From Chitinophagaceae bacterium (GTDB taxonomy: Bacteria; Bacteroidota; Bacteroidia; Chitinophagales; Chitinophagaceae): 64,000 bases of DNA. The notes under the pieces were generated by a model. That model was not told the origin of the DNA. It ran no database searches and saw only the letters and a program-made list of their open reading frames with translations. Shown here one piece after another: positions 7,536 through 16,481 of the stretch. Each line of letters opens with the position of its first letter. Position 1 is the first letter of the stretch. The position numbers and the translations under genes were made by a program. Location of the stretch: assembly GCA_017307735.1 (NCBI GenBank), contig JAFKGR010000007.1, positions 248,001 through 312,000 on the forward strand. Reading direction: 5' to 3'.

Positions 7536-7620
7536 TCAACCGGGGTGCTTTTCGCGTGATGCGAAATGCTGAGAAAATACCCGCAGACCTGATCAGGATA
7601 ATGCCTGCGAAGGAAGTAAT
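7536..7620 (+). ncRNA. TPP riboswitch (THI element)
   Basis: The leader contains the conserved THI-box parts in the right order. CGGGGTGCT begins it, then a variable hairpin (TTTCGCGTGATGCGAAA), then TGCTGAGA, ACCCGCAGACCTGATC and GGATAATGCCTGCGAAGGAA. It binds thiamine pyrophosphate in the nascent RNA and should reduce expression of the downstream TonB receptor when thiamine is plentiful. The riboswitch ends about 50 bases before the receptor start. I see no strong T-tailed terminator in that gap, so control at translation initiation is as likely as at termination. Confidence 0.95.
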
Positions 7621-7677
7621 TCCTAAAAAGATTATTTTTCATCGTGCTTGCATGTCCGGATCCAAAAAATGCATGTC

Positions 7678-9840
7678 ATGAGAACATTTATTCTTTGTGC
7701 CATTTTTTTGATTTCCGGTTTTGTTTCAAATGCCCAGGATACGGCAACCGCAAAGTCCAATGACACGTTAATGATGAAAAACATTGAGGTGATGTCTATC
7801 CGCGCATCAGACAAAGCCCCGTTTGCCAAGACAGATTTAAGCAGTCAGCAAATTGCGAAAAGAAACCTGGGTTACGATTTGCCGTTTATTTTAAGTCAGA
7901 CACCTTCTCTGGTACCCAATTCAGATGCGGGGAATGGAATCGGCTACACCGGCTTTAGTATTCGCGGTTCAGATGCCACCCGAATCAATATTACATTGAA
8001 TGGGATTCCATTTAATGATGCAGAAAGCCAGGGAACTTTTTTAGTGGATATGCCGGATATCGCCTCTTCATTGAGTTCGATTCAGATTCAGCGTGGTGTG
8101 GGTACGAGTACCAACGGTACCGGCGCTTTCGGGGCTACTGTCAATCTCAGTACCAATGAGGTGAATAAGAAAAAATATCTGGAATTGAATAATTCGTACG
8201 GCTCTTTCAATACCTGGAAAAATACCATCAAAGCCGGAACCGGATTAATAAAAAACCATTTTACGTTCGATGCAAGGTTTTCGAATATTACAAGTGACGG
8301 TTATATTGACCGAGCCTTCAGCAAATTAAAATCTTATTATGCGAGTGCGGCTTATCTGAACAAAAACACATCTATCCGGTTTAACGTTATTTCAGGAAAA
8401 GAAAAAACATATCAGGCATGGAACGGCGTACCGGAGGATTCGTTGAAAACTAACCGAAGGTATAATTCGGCCGGTACGGAAAAGCCCGGTACTCCTTATG
8501 CCAATGAAACAGATAATTATACCCAGACCAATTATCAACTCTTTTGGAATCAGAGAGCCAATGAAAACCTTAATTTCAATGTTGCCACCTTCCTTGTCCG
8601 AGGAAAGGGATATTATGAAAACTACAAGGCCGGTGAACCATTCAGTAAATACGGATTGCCTGATGTTGTTTCAGGAGGCGACACTCTCAGCCACACCGAT
8701 CTCATTTTGCAGCAATGGCTTGACAATTATTTTTATGGTTCCATTTTTTCAGGGATATATGCTAAAAATAAAACACAGATAACTATCGGTGGTGGTTATA
8801 CGAAATATGATGGCGCCCACTACAACATCGTAACCTGGGCACAGGAAGGTTTTCCGCCGCATTATATTCCCTTTGATAAGCCGGCTTACAAAAATGATTT
8901 CAACTTTTATGCAAAATGGATGCAATCTGTCGGAGATGGTTTTACTTTGTTTGCTGATGTACAACAGCGGCTCGTACATTACATAATTACCGGTTTTAAA
9001 GACAATCCTGATCTTTATATCAATAAGTCGTGGTCCTTCTTCAACCCGAAAATTGGTTTTTCTTACAACAGAAATCTGCTGCATGTTTATGGATCTTTGG
9101 CTGTGGGTTCAAAGGAACCCAACCGGGATGATTTTGAGGCTGACGTTCAGCATTTGCCCGTTCCTGAAAAGTTATATGACTGGGAAACCGGTATTTCATT
9201 GGGAGGGAAAAATTACTATGCCGGAGTGAATTTTTATTACATGAATTATCGGAATCAATTGATAAATACCGGAATGATTAATGATGTGGGTGCATACACG
9301 AGAACCAACACACCAAAAAGTTACAGAGCCGGAATTGAAATGGAAGCAGGATGGAAACCTGTGTCGTGGATGAGTTTAAGTGGAAATCTTGCATTGAGCA
9401 GAAATAAAATAAAAGAGTTTAGTGAATACACAGATGATTATGATTTGGGCAACCAGAAGCAAGCCAGTTTTAAGAATACAGATATTTCTTTTTCGCCAAA
9501 TGTAGTTGGGGCTGCTACAATAACTTTTACACCGTTTCAAAGAAATGAAATTTCACTTTTGTCAAAATTTGTAGGGAATCAGTTTTTGGATAATACCTCG
9601 GATAAAAACAGCAGGTTGAATGGATATTTTGTGGAGAATATGAAATTAAGCCATGAATTTTCCCGTGGGCTTTTGAAGAATTCAAGCGTTATCATTCAAA
9701 TTAATAATGTATTCAATAATCTGTATGAATCCAATGGATACACCTATGATTTTATTGAAGGCGGAAAACTCAACATTGAAAATTATTATTTTCCGATGGC
9801 AGGAATTAACTTCATGGCAGAGATTCAATTGAAATTTTGA
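7678..9840 (+). CDS. TonB-dependent outer-membrane receptor, predicted thiamine transporter
   Basis: A 720-aa TonB receptor with a signal peptide ending near NAQ. The plug domain (FILSQTPSLVPNSDAG, SIRGSDATRINITLNGIPFNDAES, IQIQRGVGTSTNGTGAFGATVNL) is followed by a beta-barrel ending in an aromatic residue (EIQLKF). The start is taken as ATG 7678; ATG 7669 also precedes the signal peptide. The TPP riboswitch directly upstream implies uptake of thiamine or a precursor, the role proposed for riboswitch-linked TonB receptors in Bacteroidota. No carboxypeptidase-like SusC extension is present. No inner-membrane transporter (PnuT) or thiamine kinase gene follows. Confidence 0.92.
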   Translation: MRTFILCAIFLISGFVSNAQDTATAKSNDTLMMKNIEVMSIRASDKAPFAKTDLSSQQIAKRNLGYDLPFILSQTPSLVPNSDAGNGIGYTGFSIRGSDATRINITLNGIPFNDAESQGTFLVDMPDIASSLSSIQIQRGVGTSTNGTGAFGATVNLSTNEVNKKKYLELNNSYGSFNTWKNTIKAGTGLIKNHFTFDARFSNITSDGYIDRAFSKLKSYYASAAYLNKNTSIRFNVISGKEKTYQAWNGVPEDSLKTNRRYNSAGTEKPGTPYANETDNYTQTNYQLFWNQRANENLNFNVATFLVRGKGYYENYKAGEPFSKYGLPDVVSGGDTLSHTDLILQQWLDNYFYGSIFSGIYAKNKTQITIGGGYTKYDGAHYNIVTWAQEGFPPHYIPFDKPAYKNDFNFYAKWMQSVGDGFTLFADVQQRLVHYIITGFKDNPDLYINKSWSFFNPKIGFSYNRNLLHVYGSLAVGSKEPNRDDFEADVQHLPVPEKLYDWETGISLGGKNYYAGVNFYYMNYRNQLINTGMINDVGAYTRTNTPKSYRAGIEMEAGWKPVSWMSLSGNLALSRNKIKEFSEYTDDYDLGNQKQASFKNTDISFSPNVVGAATITFTPFQRNEISLLSKFVGNQFLDNTSDKNSRLNGYFVENMKLSHEFSRGLLKNSSVIIQINNVFNNLYESNGYTYDFIEGGKLNIENYYFPMAGINFMAEIQLKF

Positions 9841-9920
9841 GCTCGCAAGGTGAATAAATTTTCTTATGGCATTCGGACTTTAGCGCTGTGGAAATGCTTA
9901 TTTTTATCGGAATGCCAACG

Positions 9921-12008
9921 ATGCCAGATATAGATATAAATCAGAATTTTGAAATTGCGTTCAGATTTGCGACCGAAACAAATGAAAATATTTTTCTTAC
10001 CGGTAAAGCAGGGACAGGGAAAACGACTTTTCTGAAATACCTCAAAGATCATTGCAATAAAAACATGGTGATTGCAGCACCTACAGGAGTTGCTGCCATC
10101 AATGCAGGAGGAGTTACCCTGCACAGTTTGTTTAAATTACCCTTCCATCCTTTTTTGCCCAACGAAGCTTCGGCTGAAGAACTTTTATCGAGATTGAAAT
10201 ACAATCGCAGGAGGCTGGATACACTTCGAAAAACGGATTTACTTGTTATTGACGAAGTAAGTATGGTAAGATGCGATGTGATAGATGCAATTGATTCGAT
10301 CCTCAAAAGTGTAAGGGGGAATTTTGATGAATCTTTTGGCGGGCTCCAGGTTTTATTTATCGGAGACCTTTACCAGTTGCCACCCGTAGCACTTCGCGAT
10401 GAATGGGAAGTTTTGAAAGAATATTATGATTCGCCATTCTTTTTTGACAGTCATTCCCTTCGCAACGAAATGCCGGTATTTATTGAGCTGAAAAAAATTT
10501 ACCGTCAGTCGGAGAGCGGGTTTATCGATTTATTGAATAAGATCCGGCACAATCAAATGGATGATGAGACCTATCAAATGTTGAATAGCCGGTACCAGCC
10601 GGTATTCAGCCAATCCGCCTCCGGAAAATTTATTACCCTTACAAGTCACAACAATCAGGCGGGCACTATTAACCAAAGGGAGTTGTCGAAACTGGTTTCA
10701 GAACCCTTTGTTTTCGATGCAGAAATTGAAGGCGATTTTCCTGAAAACAGTTATCCTGCCGAAGTAAAACTTACGCTCAAACGTGGTGCACAGGTTATGT
10801 TTTTAAAAAATGACACTTTTGGAAAATACTTTAATGGAAAAATCGGAATCGTTGATTCTTTATCGGCGGATGAAATTACAGTTGCCTGCGATGATGAGTT
10901 AATTGAAGTATCTCCTGAAACGTGGGAGCATCTGGTGTATGAGACTGATAAATCTGAAGGTAAACTGATCCAGCATAAGCTGGGTTCGTTTACGCAATAC
11001 CCATTGCGGCTTGCATGGGCGACTACCATTCACAAAAGCCAGGGACTTACTTTTGATAAAGTGGTAATCGATGCGGCGAGGGCTTTTGCCGGCGGGCAGG
11101 TGTATGTTGCGCTCAGCCGGTGTACCCACTGGGAAGGAATTGTGTTGTTAAGTAAAATTCCTCCAACGGCAATCAGGAGCAACCAAAATGTGGTTGATCT
11201 CCACAACAGGTATTCAAATAACTCTCTTCCGGAAAGATTTGCCGGGGCAAGGACAGCTTTTATTCTCAATCTGTTTGATCAGTTGTTTTCTTTTGAAAAG
11301 CCAATCAGAATGTTTGAAAAAATTATTCCGCTGATTGGTTCTGTGCCCGTCCAGGAGGATGTGATAAAATGGAGAGACCAATTTTATCAGAAGCTTTCTG
11401 AAGCACACATAACGGGAGGCAGATTTTTGTCGGAACTCAATAATCTGATAAATGATCAGCCGGTCGTGGAAAATAATGAAAAGTTGCAAAAAAGATTGGC
11501 AGATGCTTCGTCCTATTTTCTGAACCACACGGAATTATTTTTGAACATGCTTGAAATGTCACACATCGAAATCGAGCATGTGGAGCTTGCCAAAAAACTG
11601 AATGTGTCGCTTACAGATTTGTATTTGTATTTCCATTCATTGCATCATTCATTGCAATTTTTGAAAAAGCCATTTGTTTTGACCGGTTTTTTGAAATATA
11701 AATTTGATTACAATCCTCCCCGGACAAAAATCAATGTTTATGCAGGTTCCAGAGTGTCAAATTCTTCCGGATATAATGAATTGCTTGTTAAATTAAAACA
11801 ATGGCGTAACAATATTTGCGACCGTTACAATTTGCCCGTATATATGGTTGCCAACCAGGAATCACTGATTCAGATAACTCAACAGTTACCCACAAACGAA
11901 AAATCACTGATGGAAATCAAAGGTTTTGGAAATGCCAAAGTGAAAAAATATGGCAAAGAGATTTTGGAAATAGTAAAGGAGTATTGCGAGGAAGAAAAGC
12001 AAAAGTAA
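9921..12008 (+). CDS. Pif1/RecD-like SF1B DNA helicase with C-terminal HRDC-like domain
   Basis: Cytosolic ATP-dependent helicase of about 695 aa. Walker A is GKAGTGKTTFL and Walker B is LLVIDEVSM. The C-terminal helicase motif is HKSQGLTFDKVVID, followed by QVYVALSRCTHWEGIVLLS, all typical of the Pif1/RecD2 group. Residues about 550-600 form a helix-turn-helix-like stretch (LAKKLNVSLTDLYLYF). The last 80 residues look like an HRDC domain (LKQWRNNICDRYNLPVYMV, LMEIKGFGNAKVKKYG). Start is uncertain among ATGs at 9894, 9912 and 9921. Its stop codon abuts the nitroreductase stop on the other strand with no gap. Confidence 0.9.
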   Translation: MPDIDINQNFEIAFRFATETNENIFLTGKAGTGKTTFLKYLKDHCNKNMVIAAPTGVAAINAGGVTLHSLFKLPFHPFLPNEASAEELLSRLKYNRRRLDTLRKTDLLVIDEVSMVRCDVIDAIDSILKSVRGNFDESFGGLQVLFIGDLYQLPPVALRDEWEVLKEYYDSPFFFDSHSLRNEMPVFIELKKIYRQSESGFIDLLNKIRHNQMDDETYQMLNSRYQPVFSQSASGKFITLTSHNNQAGTINQRELSKLVSEPFVFDAEIEGDFPENSYPAEVKLTLKRGAQVMFLKNDTFGKYFNGKIGIVDSLSADEITVACDDELIEVSPETWEHLVYETDKSEGKLIQHKLGSFTQYPLRLAWATTIHKSQGLTFDKVVIDAARAFAGGQVYVALSRCTHWEGIVLLSKIPPTAIRSNQNVVDLHNRYSNNSLPERFAGARTAFILNLFDQLFSFEKPIRMFEKIIPLIGSVPVQEDVIKWRDQFYQKLSEAHITGGRFLSELNNLINDQPVVENNEKLQKRLADASSYFLNHTELFLNMLEMSHIEIEHVELAKKLNVSLTDLYLYFHSLHHSLQFLKKPFVLTGFLKYKFDYNPPRTKINVYAGSRVSNSSGYNELLVKLKQWRNNICDRYNLPVYMVANQESLIQITQQLPTNEKSLMEIKGFGNAKVKKYGKEILEIVKEYCEEEKQK

Positions 12009-12596
12009 TTATTGCTCCCTGATCCATTTTACTTTATCCTTCAAAGGGTCTCTTGGCTTGGGTTCAGGCGCCGGTTCTTTCTTTTTACCTACATAAAAAA
12101 ATCCAATGAGTTTGTCTTCCGGTGAAAGCCCAAATAGTTCTTTTGCCTGTTCAATATAAGTAATGCCTCCTGTGGAAAGGTAGCACCCGACACCGAGAGC
12201 CGTTGCTGTGAGAAACATATTTTCAATTACACAACCCATGGCGAGTATTTCTTCTGTTTCAGGAACCCTTGTGGAACGTTTCATCCCAATGACAATGACA
12301 TGAGATGACATCAGCGGATATTCCTGCAGTTTTTTCAATTTTTTTTCACCAATAATTTCACTGTATTTTTTGTAAATCTCTACCTGCTTTTCAACGAGGT
12401 ACTTTCTTCCTTCACCTGAAAATACAACGAACCGCCATGGTTCTGTTCTTTTGTGATTGGGTGCGTGAATGGCGCTTTCCAGAATCCGTTCAATAATAGA
12501 ATCATCCAATTGCACACCTTCTTCATATTGATACGGAAATATACTTACGCGATTCTGAAGTATGGTGTGTAGCTGTTCTTCCAGATTTGTCTCCAT
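12009..12596 (-). CDS. Nitroreductase family protein (YdjA-like)
   Basis: FMN-dependent NAD(P)H oxidoreductase fold, about 195 aa. Family features are the N-terminal R-S-type phosphate contact (LQNRVSIFPY), APNHKRTEPWRFVVF, and the glycine-rich C-terminal LGVGCYLSTG with GFFYVGKKKEPAPEPKPR. The single-domain size and the NHKRTEPW motif resemble YdjA. The start is ATG 12596 (METNLEEQ); the frame extends upstream with only a TTG. The physiological substrate is unknown. It converges with the helicase, stop codon to stop codon. Confidence 0.85.
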   Translation of the reverse strand: METNLEEQLHTILQNRVSIFPYQYEEGVQLDDSIIERILESAIHAPNHKRTEPWRFVVFSGEGRKYLVEKQVEIYKKYSEIIGEKKLKKLQEYPLMSSHVIVIGMKRSTRVPETEEILAMGCVIENMFLTATALGVGCYLSTGGITYIEQAKELFGLSPEDKLIGFFYVGKKKEPAPEPKPRDPLKDKVKWIREQ

Positions 12597-12676
12597 AATA
12601 AAAAATAGTGACAAAGGTAACAAGTCTTTCTGCCTTCATTAACAACATCGGTTAAATCTCTCCTGATGTTTTTATC

Positions 12677-12684
12677 TATTTTTG
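12677..12684 (+). promoter_or_regulatory. Promoter -7 element for pgk
   Basis: TATTTTTG fits TAnnTTTG and lies 15 bases before the ATG at 12700, which would leave a very short leader. No clear -33 element is seen. Confidence 0.4.
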
Positions 12685-12699
12685 AAAAAATTTTTTTCA

Positions 12700-13893
12700 A
12701 TGAGCCAATTTTCAGATTTTAATTTCAAAGGCCATAAAGCCGTGACGCGAGTGGATTTTAATGTGCCTTTAAAGGAAGGAAAAATTTCGGATGACACAAG
12801 GATGAAAGCAGCTTTGCCGACCATTCAGAAAATATTAGGTGACGGTGGTTCTGTTATTCTGATGTCGCATCTCGGCAGGCCAAAAGGTAAACGGGATGAA
12901 AAGTTCTCACTCAGCCAGATTATCAATCATCTGAAAGATTTGTTGCCGGGTGTTTATGTTGAATTTGCGAATGATTGTGTTGGGGAAGATGCAGAAAAGA
13001 AAGCATCTCAGTTGAAAAGTGGAGAAGTTTTGCTGCTTGAAAATCTCAGGTTTCATGCAGAGGAAGAAAAAGGCGACATAAATTTCGCAGAGCAATTGAG
13101 CAAATTGGGTGATGTGTATGTGAATGATGCTTTTGGAACTGCACACCGTGCACACGCGAGCACGGCCGTGATGGCCCGTTTTTTCCCGTCAGATAAAAAA
13201 ATGTTTGGCCTGCTGATGAATGCCGAAGTGGCCAATGCAGAAAGGATTCTTCATCATTCAGAGAAGCCATTCACTGCCATTTTGGGCGGGGCTAAAGTGA
13301 GTGATAAGATTGAAATTATTCAAAACCTTCTCAACAATGCCGATAACATTATCATTGGAGGTGGAATGACATTTACCTTTTTGAAAAGTATGGGTAAAGA
13401 AGTGGGGAAGAGCCTTTGCGAAGAAGACAAACTGGATTTGGCAAAAGAGATTTTGGAAAAGGCAAAAGCCAAAGGTGTCAATTTCCTGTTGCCGGTGGAT
13501 AGCGTGGTTGCAGATGCTTTTAACAATGATGCACAAACGAAAACTGTATCAAACGATGAAATCCCGGATGGATGGATGGGATTGGATATCGGTCCGGCGA
13601 GCATCAGCCTTTTTTCAAAAACGATTTTGGAAAGTAAAACTATTCTATGGAACGGGCCGATGGGTGTGTTTGAAATGCCGAATTTTCAGGCGGGCACAAA
13701 GGCCGTTGCAGAATCTGTGGCAAAGTCAACTTCTGGTGGCGCTTTCAGTTTGATAGGAGGTGGCGACAGCGTGGCTGCTATTCACCAGTTTGGATTGGCC
13801 GACAAAGTGAGTTATGTATCAACAGGCGGCGGGGCTCTTCTCGAATTTTTTGAAGGGAAAACCCTGCCGGGTATTGCAGCCATTCAGGCGTGA
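12700..13893 (+). CDS. pgk: Phosphoglycerate kinase
   Basis: Glycolytic enzyme that transfers phosphate from 1,3-bisphosphoglycerate to ADP, cytosolic, 397 aa. The N-terminal signature [12 protein letters not shown], the SHLGRPKG substrate loop, [11 protein letters not shown], the GGAKVSDKI stretch, the nucleotide-binding WNGPMGVFE and the C-terminal GGGDSVAA all match. The start is ATG 12700 (MSQFSDFNF); a TTG 18 bases upstream is less likely. A CAGGCG/CGCCTG inverted repeat overlaps the stop but lacks a T-run. Confidence 0.97.
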   Translation: MSQFSDFNFKGHKAVTRVDFNVPLKEGKISDDTRMKAALPTIQKILGDGGSVILMSHLGRPKGKRDEKFSLSQIINHLKDLLPGVYVEFANDCVGEDAEKKASQLKSGEVLLLENLRFHAEEEKGDINFAEQLSKLGDVYVNDAFGTAHRAHASTAVMARFFPSDKKMFGLLMNAEVANAERILHHSEKPFTAILGGAKVSDKIEIIQNLLNNADNIIIGGGMTFTFLKSMGKEVGKSLCEEDKLDLAKEILEKAKAKGVNFLLPVDSVVADAFNNDAQTKTVSNDEIPDGWMGLDIGPASISLFSKTILESKTILWNGPMGVFEMPNFQAGTKAVAESVAKSTSGGAFSLIGGGDSVAAIHQFGLADKVSYVSTGGGALLEFFEGKTLPGIAAIQA

Positions 13894-13974
13894 TGCCGCC
13901 TGTCAAAAAATATATTATGATTTTTTAAAACCCTTATTTTTACTTTTTGATTCAATAACAAATACGTCAGCAAA

Positions 13975-14565
13975 ATGAAAAAAAATACAACCCTGTTTGT
14001 AATTCTCGGAATTATTGTGGTTCTCTTTTTCTGGGGATGCGGTTCCTACAATTCATTGGTAAAAAGCGATCAGAATGTAAAGACAAAATGGAGTGACGTG
14101 GAAACCAATTACCAGCGAAGAACCAACCTGTACAATAGTGTGGTCAAGGTAATTGAAGGATCAGCCAATTTTGAAAAAAGTACTTTGACGGAAATTATCC
14201 AGGCACGCGCCAAGGCAACATCTGTCACAGTAAACACCAATGATCCAAAGAGTCTTGAAGCATTTCAGAATGCACAGTCTGGATTGCAAAGCGCTTTTGG
14301 AAGGCTACTTGCCGTTGCAGAAAATTATCCTGATTTGAAAACAACCGGCGCTTTTTCTGATTTCCAGGCACAGATAGAGGGAACTGAAAACCGGATCAAT
14401 GTTGCCCGGCAGGATTACAACAATGCTGTGCGGAACTACAACATAAAAGTGAAGTCCTTCCCCGGAAATATTTTTGCCGGTATTTTTGGATTCCATGAAG
14501 GAGCCTTCTTTAAAGCTGATCAGGGAACTCAAAATCCACCGGATATTCAATTTAACATCAAATAA
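13975..14565 (+). CDS. LemA family protein
   Basis: Membrane-anchored coiled-coil protein, 196 aa. An N-terminal hydrophobic segment ends in WGCGSYNSLV, where the Cys could be lipidated. The LemA core follows: NVKTKWSDVETNYQRRTNLYNSVV, the TEIIQARAKAT helix, LQSAFGRLLAVAENYPDLK and RINVARQDYNNAVRNYN. It is the first gene of a tight three-gene operon with two TPM-domain proteins, an arrangement widely conserved in bacteria. Function is poorly defined; envelope maintenance is inferred. Confidence 0.92.
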   Translation: MKKNTTLFVILGIIVVLFFWGCGSYNSLVKSDQNVKTKWSDVETNYQRRTNLYNSVVKVIEGSANFEKSTLTEIIQARAKATSVTVNTNDPKSLEAFQNAQSGLQSAFGRLLAVAENYPDLKTTGAFSDFQAQIEGTENRINVARQDYNNAVRNYNIKVKSFPGNIFAGIFGFHEGAFFKADQGTQNPPDIQFNIK

Positions 14566-14567
14566 AA

Positions 14568-15023
14568 ATGGGATTCTTAAGAAAAAGAAAACCCATTTTT
14601 TCTGCGGAAGAAACCGAAAGGATACTTAATGCCATCAGGCATGCAGAAAAGGAGACATCGGGTGAGGTCCGGGTGTTTGTAGAGAGAAAGTGTAAGTATA
14701 TTGATGCGATGGACAGAGCCCGCCAGATCTTTGGGAATCTGGAAATGTATAAAACAGAGTCCCGCAACGGGGTTCTTTTTTATATTGCCACCTGCGATCA
14801 TCAACTGGCTGTACTTGGTGATGAGGGAATCCATAAGGTTGCCGGAGAACAGTTTTGGAGAAACACGCTGGAGCAGATGGTAAAGGAGATAAAAGGGAAA
14901 TCGCCAGCCGACGGTTTGTGTATTGGAATTGCAGAAATCGGATTGGCTCTGAAAAAATATTTTCCTTACAACAGCCAGACAGATAAAAATGAATTGCCGG
15001 ACAATATCGTCTTTGGCAATTAG
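14568..15023 (+). CDS. TPM domain protein, soluble (TLP18.3/Psb32-type)
   Basis: A 151-aa protein with one TPM domain and no signal peptide or membrane anchor. ETERILNAIRHAEKETSGEVRVFVE is the first strand-helix, followed by a middle part with NGVLFYIATCDHQLAVLGDEGI and a helical C-terminus. It begins two bases after the lemA stop and ends two bases before the next gene's in-frame TTG, so the three genes are surely one operon. Some TPM proteins show acid phosphatase activity; that is unproven here. Confidence 0.9.
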   Translation: MGFLRKRKPIFSAEETERILNAIRHAEKETSGEVRVFVERKCKYIDAMDRARQIFGNLEMYKTESRNGVLFYIATCDHQLAVLGDEGIHKVAGEQFWRNTLEQMVKEIKGKSPADGLCIGIAEIGLALKKYFPYNSQTDKNELPDNIVFGN

Positions 15024-15034
15024 AATTGCATTCC

Positions 15035-15832
15035 ATGAAAAAGATATTATTACTGCTCGTCCTGGTTTTTTCCGCAGCAATTGTTTTTGCGCAGAAAATT
15101 GAGCCGCGCCCTGTCCCGCCAAAAGCAGTAAATGACTTTGCCAATATGCTCACTCCTTCTGAGCGCGCAGCTTTGGAACAAAAGCTGGATACCTATAATG
15201 ACACTACTTCTTCAGCTATTGTGATAATCACTGTTCCCGCTTTGCAGGGATATGATATTTCTCAGGTCTCACTTGCATATTTGCGCGGATGGGGTGTGGG
15301 TGTCAAGGGTAAAAACAATGGAATTATTTTGTTGGTTGCAAAACAAGAAAGAAAGGTTCGTATTGAGACCGGTTATGGTATGGAGGGGCCAATCCCGGAT
15401 ATTACCGCAAAACATATTATTGAAAAAGATATAACCCCCAATTTCAAAAATGGTGATTACTATGGTGGTTTGAATAGTGCAGTTGATGACATTATTAAAG
15501 CGGCTGCCGGAGAATTTCAGCAAGACCAGCAGCAACCTAAAGATGGCTCTGGTAGCGGAGTAGCGGTCATTGTTGTAATTGTTGGTGTGATATTAATTAT
15601 AATTTTTTTGAGTGGGCGCGGTGGTGGCGGTGGCGGGCAATATATGAGCCGGAGAGGTTCAAGAAGTTTTCTGGATGCCCTGCCCTGGTTTTTGATGGGT
15701 AATATGATGGGACGCGGAGGCGGTGGTGGTTTCGGAGGTGGCGGTTTTGGCGGTGGTGGATTCGGCGGCGGTGGTTTTGGTGGGTTTGGCGGTGGAAGCG
15801 GCGGTGGCGGCGGCGCCAGCGGAGGATGGTAA
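15035..15832 (+). CDS. TPM domain protein with Gly-rich tail (YgcG family)
   Basis: A 265-aa exported, membrane-anchored protein with a signal peptide (MKKILLLLVLVFSAAIVFAQ). The TPM domain includes NDFANMLTPSERAALEQKL, the NGIILLVAKQERKVRIETGYGMEG signature and the helix with DYYGGLNSAVDDIIKA. One transmembrane segment (VAVIVVIVGVILIIIFL) follows. The last 70 residues are mostly glycine (GGGGF repeats). The Gly tail and TM are typical of YgcG. Start is ATG 15035. It is the third gene of the lemA operon. Confidence 0.92.
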   Translation: MKKILLLLVLVFSAAIVFAQKIEPRPVPPKAVNDFANMLTPSERAALEQKLDTYNDTTSSAIVIITVPALQGYDISQVSLAYLRGWGVGVKGKNNGIILLVAKQERKVRIETGYGMEGPIPDITAKHIIEKDITPNFKNGDYYGGLNSAVDDIIKAAAGEFQQDQQQPKDGSGSGVAVIVVIVGVILIIIFLSGRGGGGGGQYMSRRGSRSFLDALPWFLMGNMMGRGGGGGFGGGGFGGGGFGGGGFGGFGGGSGGGGGASGGW

Positions 15833-16114
15833 GATAGGTTGATGAGTTTAGTGTTTAGAGTTTAGTGTGTTTAGAGTTTAGGGTTTTTTATTTCAAGAGA
15901 TTTTAATACAATCAGAAAGAGTGCATTGAATGCGGGAAAGAAGGAGTGGATTTAACTGATTTCATGATTAAAATATCTGAACAACTAATTATTTAAACTT
16001 ATAACGAAAGTTTTCTTTTTATTTTATCAATACATAGATTTAACCTTGATGACTGAAATGAAATTCGGAAATTTGTAATCAGATAAAGTAGTTCAAAAAA
16101 AGGAGTAGAGAAGT
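15833..16114. repeat. Intergenic spacer with TTTAG heptad-like repeats
   Basis: Bases 15846-15888 are a short array of TTTAGTG, TTTAGAG and TTTAGGG units. They resemble the longer array at 23721-23760. The rest is AT-rich with no supported gene. A short frame encoding ECIECGKEG near 15922 is too short and lacks a start. Confidence 0.6.
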
Positions 16115-16342
16115 ATGATGAATAAAAAAAATAAAACCATAGTACTTGAATCAATCATTACCTGCCCTTTGTGCGGGCACCAAAAATCCGAGATAATGCC
16201 GTTGAATGCCTGCATTCATTTTTACAAATGTGAAAACTGTAATACCCTTTTAAATCCGAGGAAAGGTGATTGTTGTGTTTTTTGCAGCTATGGAACAGTG
16301 AAGTGCCCCTCCAGGCAATCAGGTGAAAGTCGCGTAGCTTGA
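16115..16342 (+). CDS. GDCCVxC domain-containing protein
   Basis: A 75-aa Cys-rich protein. Two zinc-ribbon-like pairs (CPLCGH and CENC) are followed by the family signature GDCCVFCSYG and a last Cys in VKCPS. The family also has selenoprotein members in which the final Cys of GDCCVxC is selenocysteine; here the position is TGC, Cys. Function is unknown; relatives often lie near metal-resistance or redox genes, but no such gene is adjacent. It stands alone between repeats and a hexosaminidase. Confidence 0.85.
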   Translation: MMNKKNKTIVLESIITCPLCGHQKSEIMPLNACIHFYKCENCNTLLNPRKGDCCVFCSYGTVKCPSRQSGESRVA

Positions 16343-16481
16343 AAAACCGGTTTGTTTGCGTGCATTACCAATGAATAATGTTCCCTGCATATTTTTGAAC
16401 TGGTAATTTTAGACAAAATAATTTTTCCTGTTCATTGAATACCTTTAAAAATCTTCTCCTGATTTTTTAAACGGATTTGAA

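Noticed and set aside
13885..13902. CAGGCG/CGCCTG hairpin at the end of pgk as terminator
   Set aside because: It overlaps the stop codon, has only six-base arms and is followed by A-rich rather than T-rich sequence.
15915..15975. Short frame with ECIECGKEG near a Cys-rich gene
   Set aside because: No start codon, under 30 codons, and not in line with the neighbouring zinc-ribbon gene.
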